DNA from: Salvelinus alpinus
Taxonomy: Eukaryota; Chordata; Actinopteri; Salmoniformes; Salmonidae
Direction: 5' to 3'
Assembly (NCBI RefSeq): GCF_045679555.1
Contig: NC_092098.1
Location: 20,986,038-21,050,037 of the forward strand
DNA length: 64,000 nucleotides
Shown: positions 23,561 through 34,186 of the stretch, piece by piece
Position numbering within the stretch: the stretch's first letter is position 1
Layout of the letters: each line of letters begins with the position of its first letter
The notes under the pieces: generated by a model
What the model saw: the letters and a program-made list of their open reading frames with translations, nothing else
Databases searched by the model: none
What the model was told of the DNA's origin: nothing
Made by a program: the position numbers and the translations under genes

Positions 23561-23746
23561 ATAGGTAGAGGTAAAGTGACTAGGCAACAGGATAGATAAG
23601 ACAGTAGCAGCAGCGTATGAGGTGAGTGTGTGTGGCGTCATTATGCATTTGTGTGTGTGTGTTATGTGTGTGAGTGTGTGGGTAGACTCCAGTGGGTGTG
23701 TCCATTTGATTAGCTATTTAGCAGTCTTGTTAAGCAGTTTTAAGGC

Positions 23747-24200
23747 TTAGAAGTAGAAGCTGTTCACGATTCTGTTGGTTCCAAACTTGGTGCACTGGTA
23801 CCGCTTGCCGTGCGGTAGCAGAGAGAACAGTCTATGGCTTGAGTGGCTGGAGTCCTTGACAATTTTTGGGGCCTTCCTCTGACACCGCCTGGTATTGGAG
23901 GTCCTGGATGGTAGGGAGCTCGCCACCCTCTGCAGTGCCTTGCGGTCGGGTGCCTTGCAGTTGTCGTACCAAGCAGTGGTGTAGCAAGTCAAGATGCTCT
24001 CATTGGTGCAGCTATAGAACTTTTTTAGGATCTGAGGCCCCATGCCAAATTTTTTCATCCTCCTGGGGGGGAAGAGGTGTTAATTCCTTAGTGATGTGGA
24101 CATCGAGGAACTTGAAGCACTCGACCCGCTCCACTACAGCCCCATCAATGTGGATGGGGGTGGTCTTGCTGATTGAGGGAGAGGTTGTTGTCCTGGCACT
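23747..24200 (-). pseudogene. LINE A reverse transcriptase, C-terminal piece
   Basis: Minus-strand frames give 'KFGMGPQILKKFYSCTNESI', '[20 protein letters not shown]' and 'RLFSLLPHGKRYQCTKFGTN', matching the end of the plus-strand LINE A at 55060-55400. The frame is cut at 24200 by the provirus and resumes at 36905. Confidence 0.8.
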
Positions 24201-24787
24201 TGTCATGATAATTTTGTTCTCAATGTTCATAAACTGAACTTCAATTAAAATACTCTGTCTGTTACTAAGAATTTGTAAGGTTCTTATTAAAATGAAACAG
24301 ACAGAGGCCAGTCTACCATAGTCAGCATGTTTATTTACGAGAGCTCTGCCCATCCTTACATGTACATTGGTTTATATACCTCTCATTTCGTCATAACTGT
24401 CCCTCCTCCTCTAAGACAATGACAATATACTTCACAAGTCTTCTGCTTCTCATACATTGTCTGCCACCTGTTATACAATCTACTACAAGCCCAAGGTCTC
24501 TCCCCTCCCTGGGTGGGGACAGAATGTCCTGTAAGGAACACAGTAGTACAGCTTGTCTGTCGATAGCTCCTCTTATCATTTGTTTCACACTTGCACCCTG
24601 CTTACATACTAAAAAGGAACAAAAAGTCCTTGTTCTAATTCTGACTAAAACTACACACATCAGATTTATAGATTTATGATTCTAATAAATTTCATACAAT
24701 CATACAGTGACAGGGTAGAATTCTGTTAGTTATAGTTCTACGTTAAATGTATACATCATTTAGTCATTATTCATAAAAATCATAACA
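24201..24787 (-). repeat. Proviral 3' LTR
   Basis: 587 bp, aligned with 31020-31572 plus 36862-36904. It begins 'tgtcatgataattttgttct' and ends 'aaaatcataaca' on the plus strand. By eye about a dozen substitutions separate the two LTRs, plus an inverted 36-bp segment (24251-24286 here). The minus strand has no obvious TATA box; on the plus strand 'aataaatttcat' lies at 24684. Confidence 0.92.
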
Positions 24788-24800
24788 ATCCACCCTTTGA
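24788..24800 (-). other. Polypurine tract next to the 3' LTR
   Basis: Read on the minus strand, 'gtcaaagggtggat' sits immediately before the LTR start TGTTATG. A purine run at this place primes plus-strand DNA synthesis in retroviruses. Confidence 0.7.
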
Positions 24801-24890
24801 CTAAATATTATACACACAATCACACATCTATTTTTATTAGAAATATCTATTATACTCAAAATCAACCACACAAAGAACCAATATATGTAT

Positions 24891-25640
24891 TTACAATGAC
24901 TGTTCTAGGCCTACATCAGAATCATAACTCTTCTTATCAGGATTTTCATTATAATCTTCATCAAAAAACAGTCTAAACATCAACACAAGAAGAAACCTAA
25001 ACATTAAAATGGTCTCATGTAACATAGGCTCCTCATAAATGAAGGAGCCAGGTCCATCTACTAGGTCTGTGGGCATGTATTCATCATTCCACTGGTCAGA
25101 GCTCAGAATCGGTCCGCATCTCACCATCTGTTGCGTCATCGATTTCTCCAGAGTCCTGGAAATGAGACCTCTCACGCAACATCCGCACAAAGCTAACACA
25201 GTCACACAGGTGAAGGTTGCCCACAACACAGTGATCATGACATTTTTCCATTTTCCAAACATACTGTCAAACCAACTCGTCCGAGAAGTATCTACCCCAG
25301 AGATTTCTGCTAGTTAAACCAGCCAGGGCCTTGGTCACTGATCCGTCTGGATCCGTGTTATTTGGGATGAAGGTACAGCACATTGTTCCAAATATCACGC
25401 AGGCCCCTCCCTTCTCAGCTAGTAACATATCTAATGCTATCCTATTGCATGTTCTTACTTCCCCTACGTCCCATCCGTGTGTGATGTACCGAGCCATACA
25501 ATAATAATGTTCTCCTGTAACTATGAAAGGGGGAAGTCTGGATGTCCTGGGCACATGGGGATACAGATAATGCAGATCAATGCAACTGTCATTGTCTGGC
25601 TTCCCTGCCTTCATGAACAGCTTTACCACACAGGCCATTC
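24891..25640 (-). pseudogene. env: Retroviral env, transmembrane subunit, frame-broken
   Basis: Two adjacent minus frames (25267-25638 and 24891-25262) together cover the transmembrane subunit. The first holds 'LLAEKGGACVIFGTMCCTFI' with the C-x6-C-C motif that in gamma-type Env links to the surface subunit. The second begins with a hydrophobic span ('VMITVLWATFTCVTVLALCG', residues about 8-27) and a cytoplasmic tail of about 90 residues, long for the family. A frame change separates them near 25265. No signal peptide or furin site can be assigned. The fusion function is lost as read. Confidence 0.82.
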
Positions 25641-26500
25641 AACTGGGTGAATCAATTCCATCAAATGGAAAGGGGATAGTTGTCAACTGAGGTTTTGCTG
25701 TGGCGCAGACATAACATTCTTCTTTCGCTACTGATCTGGCTGTATACTAAATCCATTCTAACCATAGGTTAGAATCCCCATAACCAGTTTCCACCTCAAT
25801 CACTTCCTTAAGATCTTTTGTCTGAACAACCCACACCGGCCTTTGGCTCTTGACGACTCCACTGTCAGTATCTGTTTTGTCAGGGGCTCTGCTTGTATTC
25901 TGGCTGACTATAGAGCTATCACCTGCCCTAACCTCTTCTTCCCGGAATGGCACTAGGGTATCAACTGAAACCCTTACCTTCACTACACTCCATTTTCTTC
26001 CATACTGGGTATGTGGATTTATGTAGCCCTCTCTCTCGGTGTGAGCTATGACCTGTTTCTATGAACTACACGGAGACCTGCACAGATATCTTCCATAATG
26101 ACTCATAGTTCTAGACTGCCAAGGAGTCAGAGACCCCATTTGGTCTACATAGAACTCCACTGAGACATCCTTCCCAATCTCCACTCTCACTTCCTGTTTA
26201 TCCAGATCAAGTGATCTCTTATGCTTGGTTAATACAAAATCCTCATTGTCTAACTATGAGTCACGTTACCACCTTCTGCATTCTCGGATGGGTCATGGTT
26301 TATTTAGGAATATTGCTCCCACAATAAGACAGCTCAGACCAATCAGCACTCCTGTAAAGCCCCACCCTTTCCCGGAGAACATATCATCATCTAGAGGCCA
26401 GCCCATACTTTCACTTCTATGAACGCACACAGGGACGGGGTCAGGGAATCTTCTTTAGAGAGGTAACCCCCGAACCCTATTGGTTTCGGTTCTTCTCCTA
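25641..26500 (-). pseudogene. env: Retroviral env, surface-subunit remnant
   Basis: Between the TM piece and the integrase remnant. A short minus frame at 25747-25983 ('VSVDTLVPFREEEVRAGDSS') has no close family motif I recognise; its placement in SU is by position only. Many stops are present. Confidence 0.5.
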
Positions 26501-26532
26501 ACTCTGTGATTGTTCGACAGTGTCAGTGTGTC

Positions 26533-26727
26533 TTACCCTACTGCAATGTGTGACATGCCCCAGGTAGCTCTTTCAGCTATTCTCACCGCAAAGGCTGTCA
26601 CCAGGAGTACTTGGTATGGCCCCTCCCAACGGGGCTGCTTCCCGTCTATTCTCCTCAGGAACTGGATTGAGTGAATCACCTTCTCCTGTATAGCATAAAA
26701 TCTTGGACATACAGGTTTGGTTAACAA
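26533..26727 (-). pseudogene. pol: Integrase C-terminal remnant of pol
   Basis: 'SIQFLRRIDGKQPRWEGPYQ' then 'VLLVTAFAVRIAERATWGMS' is like the gammaretroviral integrase C-terminal domain, whose hallmark is 'PRW-x-GPY-x-VLL'. The core with the DDE residues is not found upstream. Confidence 0.75.
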
Positions 26728-26759
26728 ACAGTCTTCTCATGTGTTCTGTCTAATTAGCT

Positions 26760-29700
26760 AGAATGTCATCCATTATTTAAAGAACTAGATCCTAGTAAAC
26801 CACCTCTAGGGATAATATCTTGATCTAATATTTCAGTTACCATAATCGTGTCCGCCAAGTAAGTTGGGAACGCTATATATATATAAAAGAAAATATTTTT
26901 AAAAAGTAAATTATTATTATCCAATAGGCCACAAAGTGTCCTATTCCATCCCCCCTTGTATCAATATTGCCGCACAATTCTCTGTCAAGTATCTTATCTA
27001 CTTTAAGAGTTATCTGTGCTGCGTTGTATGGTCTTAGATGTATATGTGCTTGTCTATGTAAACAGTAACCTTTCTCTCCTTTTTTATTTCACAGGCCCTA
27101 GTCAATGCTACTATTTCGGCCTGTTGTGCCGAATAATTTCTGGGCAATGTTTCCGTGTTTAACACCTTATTTCCAGAAACCAACTAAGCTTTCATTCCCC
27201 TTTTGTCTCCACTCAGTAACCGTTATCTACCCATTCTGTGTCACTCCTATCTTGCTGATTTCCTGGCCCCCTTCCCCACCTTCTCCTCTCTGCTCCCAAA
27301 CCTTCAAGGTCTCAGCCGTGCGGGGAGGGCTCCTCCGTCTGCCCTTTCTCCTATCTGTCTGTCGCTCTTTCTCATAATAGTCACTGTCTGAACTCATAGA
27401 CTTTGGAAAAATTACCTGTCTATGGTGGCCATCTCTAAAGTAATTACATAGGTTGATTAAGGTTATCTCGATGTTCTCTATAATTCTGAATCACCACAGA
27501 TGTCATATATCCCTGTCCTGTTGGTCTGGATTAGATTCTAAATACTTAACATAAGTCTACTGCCATTTCTTTCTTCTCATTGGTTCAAATTACCACTATG
27601 TCAAAGAACTATCTATAAACTCGTTCATAATTATCAATTACTCAATTTACCTTAAAATCAGTATCACAAATGACCTTAAATTCGTTATCCAAATGGCCCT
27701 CCCATGAGGCTGATCAGACCACAAAGGAAAAAGCCATGATAGAGGTCAAGAGTCATACCACCCTTTTACAGTCGTGTTACTCAATTTATATTATACAAAT
27801 TAAAGAAAACCCCTCAAACATTTTCTACATGTTGTATCCCAGATGCCCAGAATATTCCCTTATCAAAAGAATGAATGTGTTTAATTAAAACTCAGAAAAT
27901 AAAACTTCTGATATTCCACATGTGTGTACCCCTTTAAGATATCGTGTCTCTAGGAAAATGGAAATCTCCTCAAGCCCCGGAAAACATTTCCAAAGAAAGA
28001 CAAGACAATGAAGCACTCCTTTTCCCACAAAAACCACTTTGTCAGACTACCCGGATTCAGAAATCCAAACGTTGACTACAAACAAAACCTAATAATAATG
28101 AGAATTCCATTGTACTCCCTCCAATCATTAGTTTTAAATTCCTCAATGGTTCATTATACTTAATTGAACTTGCGCTCCAAGCTTGTTTTGCCAAATAAAA
28201 TGACCCCAAACTGCAATCCCCTTTACCGACCTAACATGGTTCCACGTAATGGAAACAGATTATAATGTTAGAACACTTGAACTTTCGGTTCCAATTCCCT
28301 GGTGTTACCTAAACAAACAATCAAACCAAAAATCAATAACCAGAAACTATCACAAAACTTTTAACGTTTCAACTATTCAGACCTGAATTGCTTACAGCCA
28401 AATATAGCCCAGTGAGCCACAACCAACCAGTGATGCCCACCTAGCCATTTTGTTGCTAGATTTAGCATCTTTTCCGACTACCCTGACAAATTTAGCTACT
28501 TTTTAAAAATGTATTTGGAACTTTTAGCAACTTTTGAAAAGTGACTCAAAGCCATAATGCACGCGTTTTTCCCTCTAAATGACACAAACAATTTTCTCTG
28601 TCCCACTCTCAGTCACAACATCATTGCCTGGCTGCACCAGTGCATTGTGAGTGACGTCAGCAGCAGGCGCTCAGCCTGTACCCAGGCAGCAGCAATTTCA
28701 GCGATTTGCAAATCATTATTGGCTGACTGTAGCAGCAGTTCTACAGGTTCGACAAGCCAAACCCAATTAATATCGTTGGTAACGAATGTTTGATCTTGAA
28801 CAGAACTTACAACATCAATCAACATCTCTCCATCTAAATTGTACTGCCAGAAGTACAGAAAAGAGTGGGAGTCTGTACCTGAACAACTGTCAAATCAATT
28901 TGAGTATCGTTATTGTGTATTCTACGTAATGACGCAGTTTTTACGTTATCACGCAATGATATCACAACGTCATTTAGCAATAAATCAACCTGCCTCCAGC
29001 ACTTACCCTGAAAATTAGTAGGCAACACTGCAACCAACTCTCTTATTCCTGCCTCTAGGCAAAAATATACCCCCTACTCAAACTGAGTTCTGCTTTAATT
29101 CTATCGTAAGAGTAAAACCAAACTTTCCAACTTTCTCTACTCCAAAATTTAAAAGTACCATGTACTTCGCTAAATTTATAACGTATGTCAGTCAATCCAT
29201 AAGAATGAAAACATTTCGGTGGGCACAACTCTATCGTAATTATCTCTCTGTTATTATATAGAATTCATTAGATTTAGGTAACTGTCTCTTCTATGATTCA
29301 GCATTTTAAATACGACTCCATTCACAATACGTTATTCCAGCGGACCATTTAGGCAAGACAACGTATTCCATCGAAATTGACTCGCTATTATTTAGAATTA
29401 ATTAGTCTTTCAACTCTAACCTAAAAAGGCTATTAAAACATTCAGTTTATATCTTAAACTAACAATAACAACCGTAATCTTCCAGGCAAAACATATCAAT
29501 AGTTGTATTACAATCCGAAACCCAAACTTGAGTCTATCGGTGCATAGGCTGGGATACGAACCTGTGACTTCCGCGTGGTAGGCAAGAATTTTACCGCTGA
29601 ACCACCATCACTATTGGAATGACAGAGCCTCCACGCAAACAACCCTATGATTATAATTGTCTGTAGTCGTAACTCCGGCCCGTACTGCCGAGACAATTCC

Positions 29701-30996
29701 CAGAAAATAGTCTTAATTTAAAGGTCCAAACTTTTCCCCAGCGAGGATTCTCCTTACTCTCTCTCTCTCTCTCGTTGTCTCTGTATTTACAGCCCACTGT
29801 AAAACAACCGCTGCCCCCTGTCCTGGGGTCCCGTCTCCTTTTACAGCCGCCCACTCCTTTTTCTGTCTCATCTTCTTCTATGTGTATGTTCCCTCTACCG
29901 CTATCCAATTACTATAGTTATGTTCTACAGTATATTCTTACAATCTAGGTGTATGGATATCTAAGATCTATGTATGTGCTGTTTACCGTTACCTAATTAC
30001 TATAGTTGTTCTCCTGCCTGACTATGTGTGTGTCTCTTTCATCTCTTATGCTCGCAATCTATGGGTATTTTGCTATCTCTTAACCTATGTGTGCTTTTCC
30101 TTTCTTGAAACTTTATCTATAGAGGTGTCTTTCGATCGGACATTAGGTCTCACCGTTTACCACCTATAAGCTATTTTCCAGAGGTCATAAATCCTTAGTC
30201 AGCCTATTTTTCTGTTGTTCCTTGTTCTTTTGACGTTAATATCTCGTATCTCACTCCGCCGCTATATTAGGTTTCCCTTCTTTCTCCATTTTTGGACTTT
30301 ATTTCAGTATTGAACAGGTTAAGTTATCTTGTTCGCACAGAATTACCTCCCTATCTCACCAAACCTAGTTTATATCCTCTTAGGACTTTATTTAGTTATG
30401 TCTTATTGAATTGGGTCTATGGCTAATTTACCGCATGTCAATTAACCATAAGTTATCCTATTTGTACAAAACGACCGTCCTATCTAACAACACCTATTTA
30501 GTATCCCTACTTAATAACCTTGCAGGCCGTCACAAAGGTGGCCAGATCTATCTATATCTACTTAATAACCTCTCGGCCATTCCTTACAGACCTCAATTAT
30601 TAAGTTAGTTTTATTTATGGTAGTGCACCTTACCTCAGGTCATCGCGGACCTGCCCCCTATCGATTTTGGTTACAACACAAAGTAAACCTAGTGAATCTG
30701 TTTAGAATAATCAAGCACCTATTATTGATTAATTCTAAGCATTTTTAGAACATCAAATCAAAGATATCTTAAATCATTCCCCCCGAATTCGTAAATAAAG
30801 ATTTACTGACCTGTCTTGTAGACTGGGAAAAGCAATTTAGGTTGGATCCCGTCACCGTCTCTGCCGACCTTAGGTATATACCGGCCTGTTATGGAACCCC
30901 AATGTCAGGGGACAGGTCCTTAATTTACGGGTCAATGACCCGCCCGTGCACGGTATTTCGGCGTGGTACCTTCAGACGGCAGGGACAGGTATTGGG
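26760..30996 (-). other. Proviral internal region without recognisable gag or pol
   Basis: About 4.2 kb between integrase remnant and primer-binding site. I find no zinc knuckle, protease or YxDD motif in either strand. It contains AT-rich sequence, a CT-rich microsatellite (29755-29775), a tRNA-Gly-like stretch (29535-29611) and 28440-28560 ('gctagatttagcatcttttc'), which looks like another repeat. Either gag-pol has been replaced, or the element was non-autonomous. Confidence 0.6.
29535..29611 (-). other. tRNA-Gly-like sequence inside the provirus
   Basis: The minus strand reads 'tggttcagcggtaaaattct', then 'tgcctaccacgcggaag' and 'caggttcgtatccc', collinear with vertebrate tRNA-Gly D arm, anticodon arm and T arm. 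The anticodon position reads ACC where the common gene has GCC. The acceptor and T stems pair poorly (several mismatches), so it is a tRNA pseudogene or SINE head, not a working tRNA. Confidence 0.6.
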
Positions 30997-31016
30997 TTCC
31001 GGCTCTCGAAGGACCA
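30997..31016 (-). other. Retroviral primer-binding site, tRNA-Tyr type
   Basis: Plus strand 'ttccggctctcgaaggacca' lies three bases from the 5' LTR edge. The vertebrate tRNA-Tyr 3' end with CCA is 'ttccggctcgaaggacca'; the site matches all 18 bases with one extra 'ct'. The 12 bases next to the LTR match without a gap. Confidence 0.75.
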
Positions 31017-31019
31017 AAT

Positions 31020-31572
31020 TGTTACGAGAATTATGTTCTCATGTTCATTAACTGAACTTCAATTAAAATACTCTGTCTGGCCTCTGTCTGTTTCATTTTA
31101 ATAAGAACCTTACAAATTCTTAGTAACAGACAGAGGCCAGTCTACTTAGTCAGCCGGTTTATTTCCGAGAGCTCTGCCCATCCTTACATGTACATTGGTT
31201 TATATACCTCTCATTTCGTCATAACTGTCCCTCCTCCTCTAAGACAATGACAATATAGTTCACCAGTCTTCTCCTTCTCATACATTGTCTGCCACCTGTT
31301 ATACAATCTACTACAAGCCCAAGGTCTCTCCCCTCCCTGGGTGGGGACAGAATGTCCTGAAAGGAACACAGTAGTACATCTTGTCTGTCGATAGCTCCTC
31401 TTATCATTTGTTTCACACTTGCACCCTGCTTACATACTAAAAAGGAACAAAAAGTCCTTGTTCTAATTCTGACTAAAACTACACACATCAGATTTATAGA
31501 TTTATGATTCTAATAAATGTCATACAATCATACAGTGACAGGGTAGAATTCTGTTAGTTATAGTTCTACGTT
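31020..31572 (-). repeat. Proviral 5' LTR, inner part
   Basis: Matches the 3' LTR up to 'agttctacgtt' at 31572, where LINE B is inserted; the rest of the LTR resumes at 36862. Between 31080 and 31140 the order differs from the other LTR by an inversion (see findings). Confidence 0.9.
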
Positions 31573-31688
31573 CAATCAATCAAGTTTATTTTATATAGCC
31601 CTTCGTACATCAGCTAATATCTCGAAGTGCTGTACAGAAACCCAGCCTAAAACCCCAAACAGCAAGCAATGCAGGTGTAGAAGCACGG

Positions 31689-32946
31689 TGTCACGATCTA
31701 TCACAAGGATGACGCTGGAGAGACGAAGCAGGTACGGGGAGTAACATTTAATAAATAACGGACATGGAACGAGACATAAACAGCTTAGCAAACAGAAAAA
31801 CAATCAATGCAGAAGCGGGGAACAGAGCTGGGGAACTGATACATATAGGGGAGGAAATGAACAGGTGATAAGAGAGTCTAGGTGAGTCCAATAACGCTGA
31901 TGCGCGTGACGAGGAAAGGCAGGTGTACGTGATGGATGGCAGGAGTGAGTGATGCAAGGCATTCTGGCGCCCTCAAGCGCCAGGGGGAGGGGAAGAGCGG
32001 GAGCAGACGTGACAGTACCCCCCCACTAGGGGCGCCACCCGGCGTCCCACCTGGGCAAACCGGCCGAGACATGGGCGCTGGGCAAGCCGGTTGAGGCGTG
32101 GAAGCCCGGCGAACCGGCTGGAGCGTGAGAGCCTGGCGAGCCGGCTGAGGCATGGGAGCCTGACGATCCGGCTGAGTCCAGACGCCTGTCGATCCCGCTG
32201 AGGAAACCCGATGATCCGGTGGATTGTGACGTGGGATGGGAAGCCACCGAGCCAACCGAGGCAATGAAACCTCTCGAGCCAGCCAGGGCATGAAAGCTCG
32301 ACGGGCTGGCTTAGGCACCCCCGGTTCCATCGGCGGCAGAATCCACCCCCGACATCACCGACAAAACAAAAAACAAACAAACAAAAAACTCCTGGACAGG
32401 CTGGGCAGACAAGAACTGACGATCCAGCTGAGGCCCGACGTGGGATGGGCGCCCTCCGAACCAACCGGGGCAAGGAAACCTCTCGAGCCTGCTAGGGCGT
32501 GGAAGCCCGACGAGCAGGCTAGGCACCCCCGGTTCCATCGGTGTTGACCCAGAGCCGATGCCACTATACCAACCAGAACGCCAGTACTCCCCGATGCTTC
32601 GTGTGATGGCTTCTGCATTCTGTCACGATCTATCACAAGGATGACGCTGGAGAGACGAAGCAGGTACGGGGAGTAACATTTAATAAATAACGGACATGGA
32701 ACGAGACATAAACAGCTTAGCAAACAGAAAAACAATCAATGCAGAAGCGGGGAACAGAGCTGGGGAACTGATACATATAGGGGAGGAAATGAACAGGTGA
32801 TAAGAGAGTCCAGGTGAGTCCAATAACGCTGATGCGCGTGACGAGGAAAGGCAGGTGTACGTGATGGATGGCAGGAGTGAGTGATGCAAGGCATTCTGGC
32901 GCCCTCAAGCGCCAGGGGGAGGGGAAGAGTGGGAGCAGACGTGACA
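31689..32946 (-). mobile_element. Short non-autonomous LTR element (TRIM-like)
   Basis: Two direct repeats of 326 bp (31689-32014 and 32621-32946) start TG and end CA ('tgtcacgatctatcac' ... 'gcagacgtgaca') and flank a 606-bp interior. Flanking target duplications are CACGG (31684-31688 and 32947-32951); removing the element restores the LINE B 3' UTR 'aagcacggtggctagg'. The two repeats differ at only two positions by eye, so it is young. The interior is GC-rich with degenerate repeats such as 'gagccggctgaggcatggga', and has no protease, RT or integrase. On the minus strand a G-rich tract 'ctagtggggggtac'-like precedes the left repeat, as a polypurine tract would. Confidence 0.88.
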
Positions 32947-33069
32947 CACGGTGGCTAGGAAAAACCTCCTAGAAAGGCCAAAACCTAGGAAGAAACCTAG
33001 AGAGGAACCAGGCTATGAGGGGTGGCCAGTCCTCTTCTGGCTGTGCCGGGTGGAGATTATAACAGAACA

Positions 33070-33645
33070 TGGCCAAGATGTTCAAAAATGTTCATAAATG
33101 ACAAGCATGGTCAAATAATAATCAGGAATAAATGTCAGTTGGCTTTTCATAGCCGATAATTAAGAGTTGAAAACAGCAGGTCTGGGACAGGTAGGGGTTC
33201 CATAACCGCAGGCAGAACAGTTGAAACTGGGACAGCAGCAAGGCCAGGTGGACTGGGGACAGCAAGGAGTCATCATGCCCGGTAGTCCTGACGTATGGTC
33301 CTAGGGCTCAGTTCCTCCGAGAGAGAAAGAAAGAGAGAAGGAGAGAATTAGAGAGAGCCAAGATGTTCAAAATGTTCATAAATGACAAGCATGGTCAAAT
33401 AATAATCAGGAATAAATGTCAGTTGGCTTTTCATAGCCGATCATTAAGAGTTGAAAACAGCAGGTCTGGGACAGGTAGGGGTTCCATAACTGCAGGCAGA
33501 ACAGTTGAAACTGGAACAGCAGCAAGGCCAGGTGGACTGGGGACAGCAAGGAGTCATCATGCCCAGTAGTCCTGACGTATGGTCCTAGGGCTCAGGTCCT
33601 ACGAGAGAGAGAAAGAAAGAGAGAAGGAGAGAATTAGAGAGAGCA
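33070..33645 (-). repeat. Tandem duplication in the LINE B 3' UTR (2 x about 288 bp)
   Basis: 'ccaagatgttcaaaaatgtt' at 33070 through 'gagaattagagagag' recurs from 33358. Only a few differences are visible. The copy at 43548-47815 has a single unit, so the duplication is specific to this copy or sublineage. Confidence 0.88.
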
Positions 33646-34186
33646 TACTTGAATTCACACAGGACACTGGATAAGACAGGAGAAGTACTCCAGATATAAC
33701 CAACTGGCCCTAGCCCCCCGACACAAACTACTGCAGCATAAATACTGGAGGCTGAGACAGGAGGGGTCAGGAGACACTGTGGCCCCATCCGATGATACCC
33801 CCGGACAGGGCCAAACAGGAAGGATATAACCCCACCCACTTTGCCAAAGCACAGCCCCCGCACCACTAGAGGGATATCTTCAAACACCAACTTACAATCC
33901 TGAGACAAGGCCGAGTATAGCCCACAAAGATCTCCACCACAGCACAAGCCAAGGGGGGGCGCCAACCCAGACAGGAAGATCACGTCAGTAACTCAACCCA
34001 CTCAAGTGACGCACCCCTCCTAGGGACGGCATGAAAGAGCACCAGTAAGCCAGTGACTCAGCCCCTGTAATAGGGTTAGAGGTAGAGAATCCCAGTGGAG
34101 GGGAACCGGCCAGGCAGAGACAGCAAGGGCGGTTCGTTGCTCCAGAGCCTTTCCGTTCACCTTCACACTCCTGGGCCAGACTACAC

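Noticed and set aside
24891-26727. Functional captured env (syncytin-like) gene
   Set aside because: The transmembrane part is split by a frameshift near 25265, the surface part is full of stops and no signal peptide is seen.
26860-26890. Promoter at the 'tatatatatata' run
   Set aside because: It is simple AT repeat in a degenerate proviral interior with no supporting context.
27105-27391. Small membrane-protein gene
   Set aside because: The frames are hydrophobic by base composition (T/C-rich), overlap in two frames, and lie antisense in the provirus.
29535-29611. Working tRNA-Gly gene
   Set aside because: Acceptor and T stems have several mismatches; only the loops resemble tRNA-Gly.
31878-32473. 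Protein genes in the Pro/Arg-rich minus-strand frames
   Set aside because: They are read-through of degenerate GC-rich repeats in the TRIM interior, open in several frames, with no domain.
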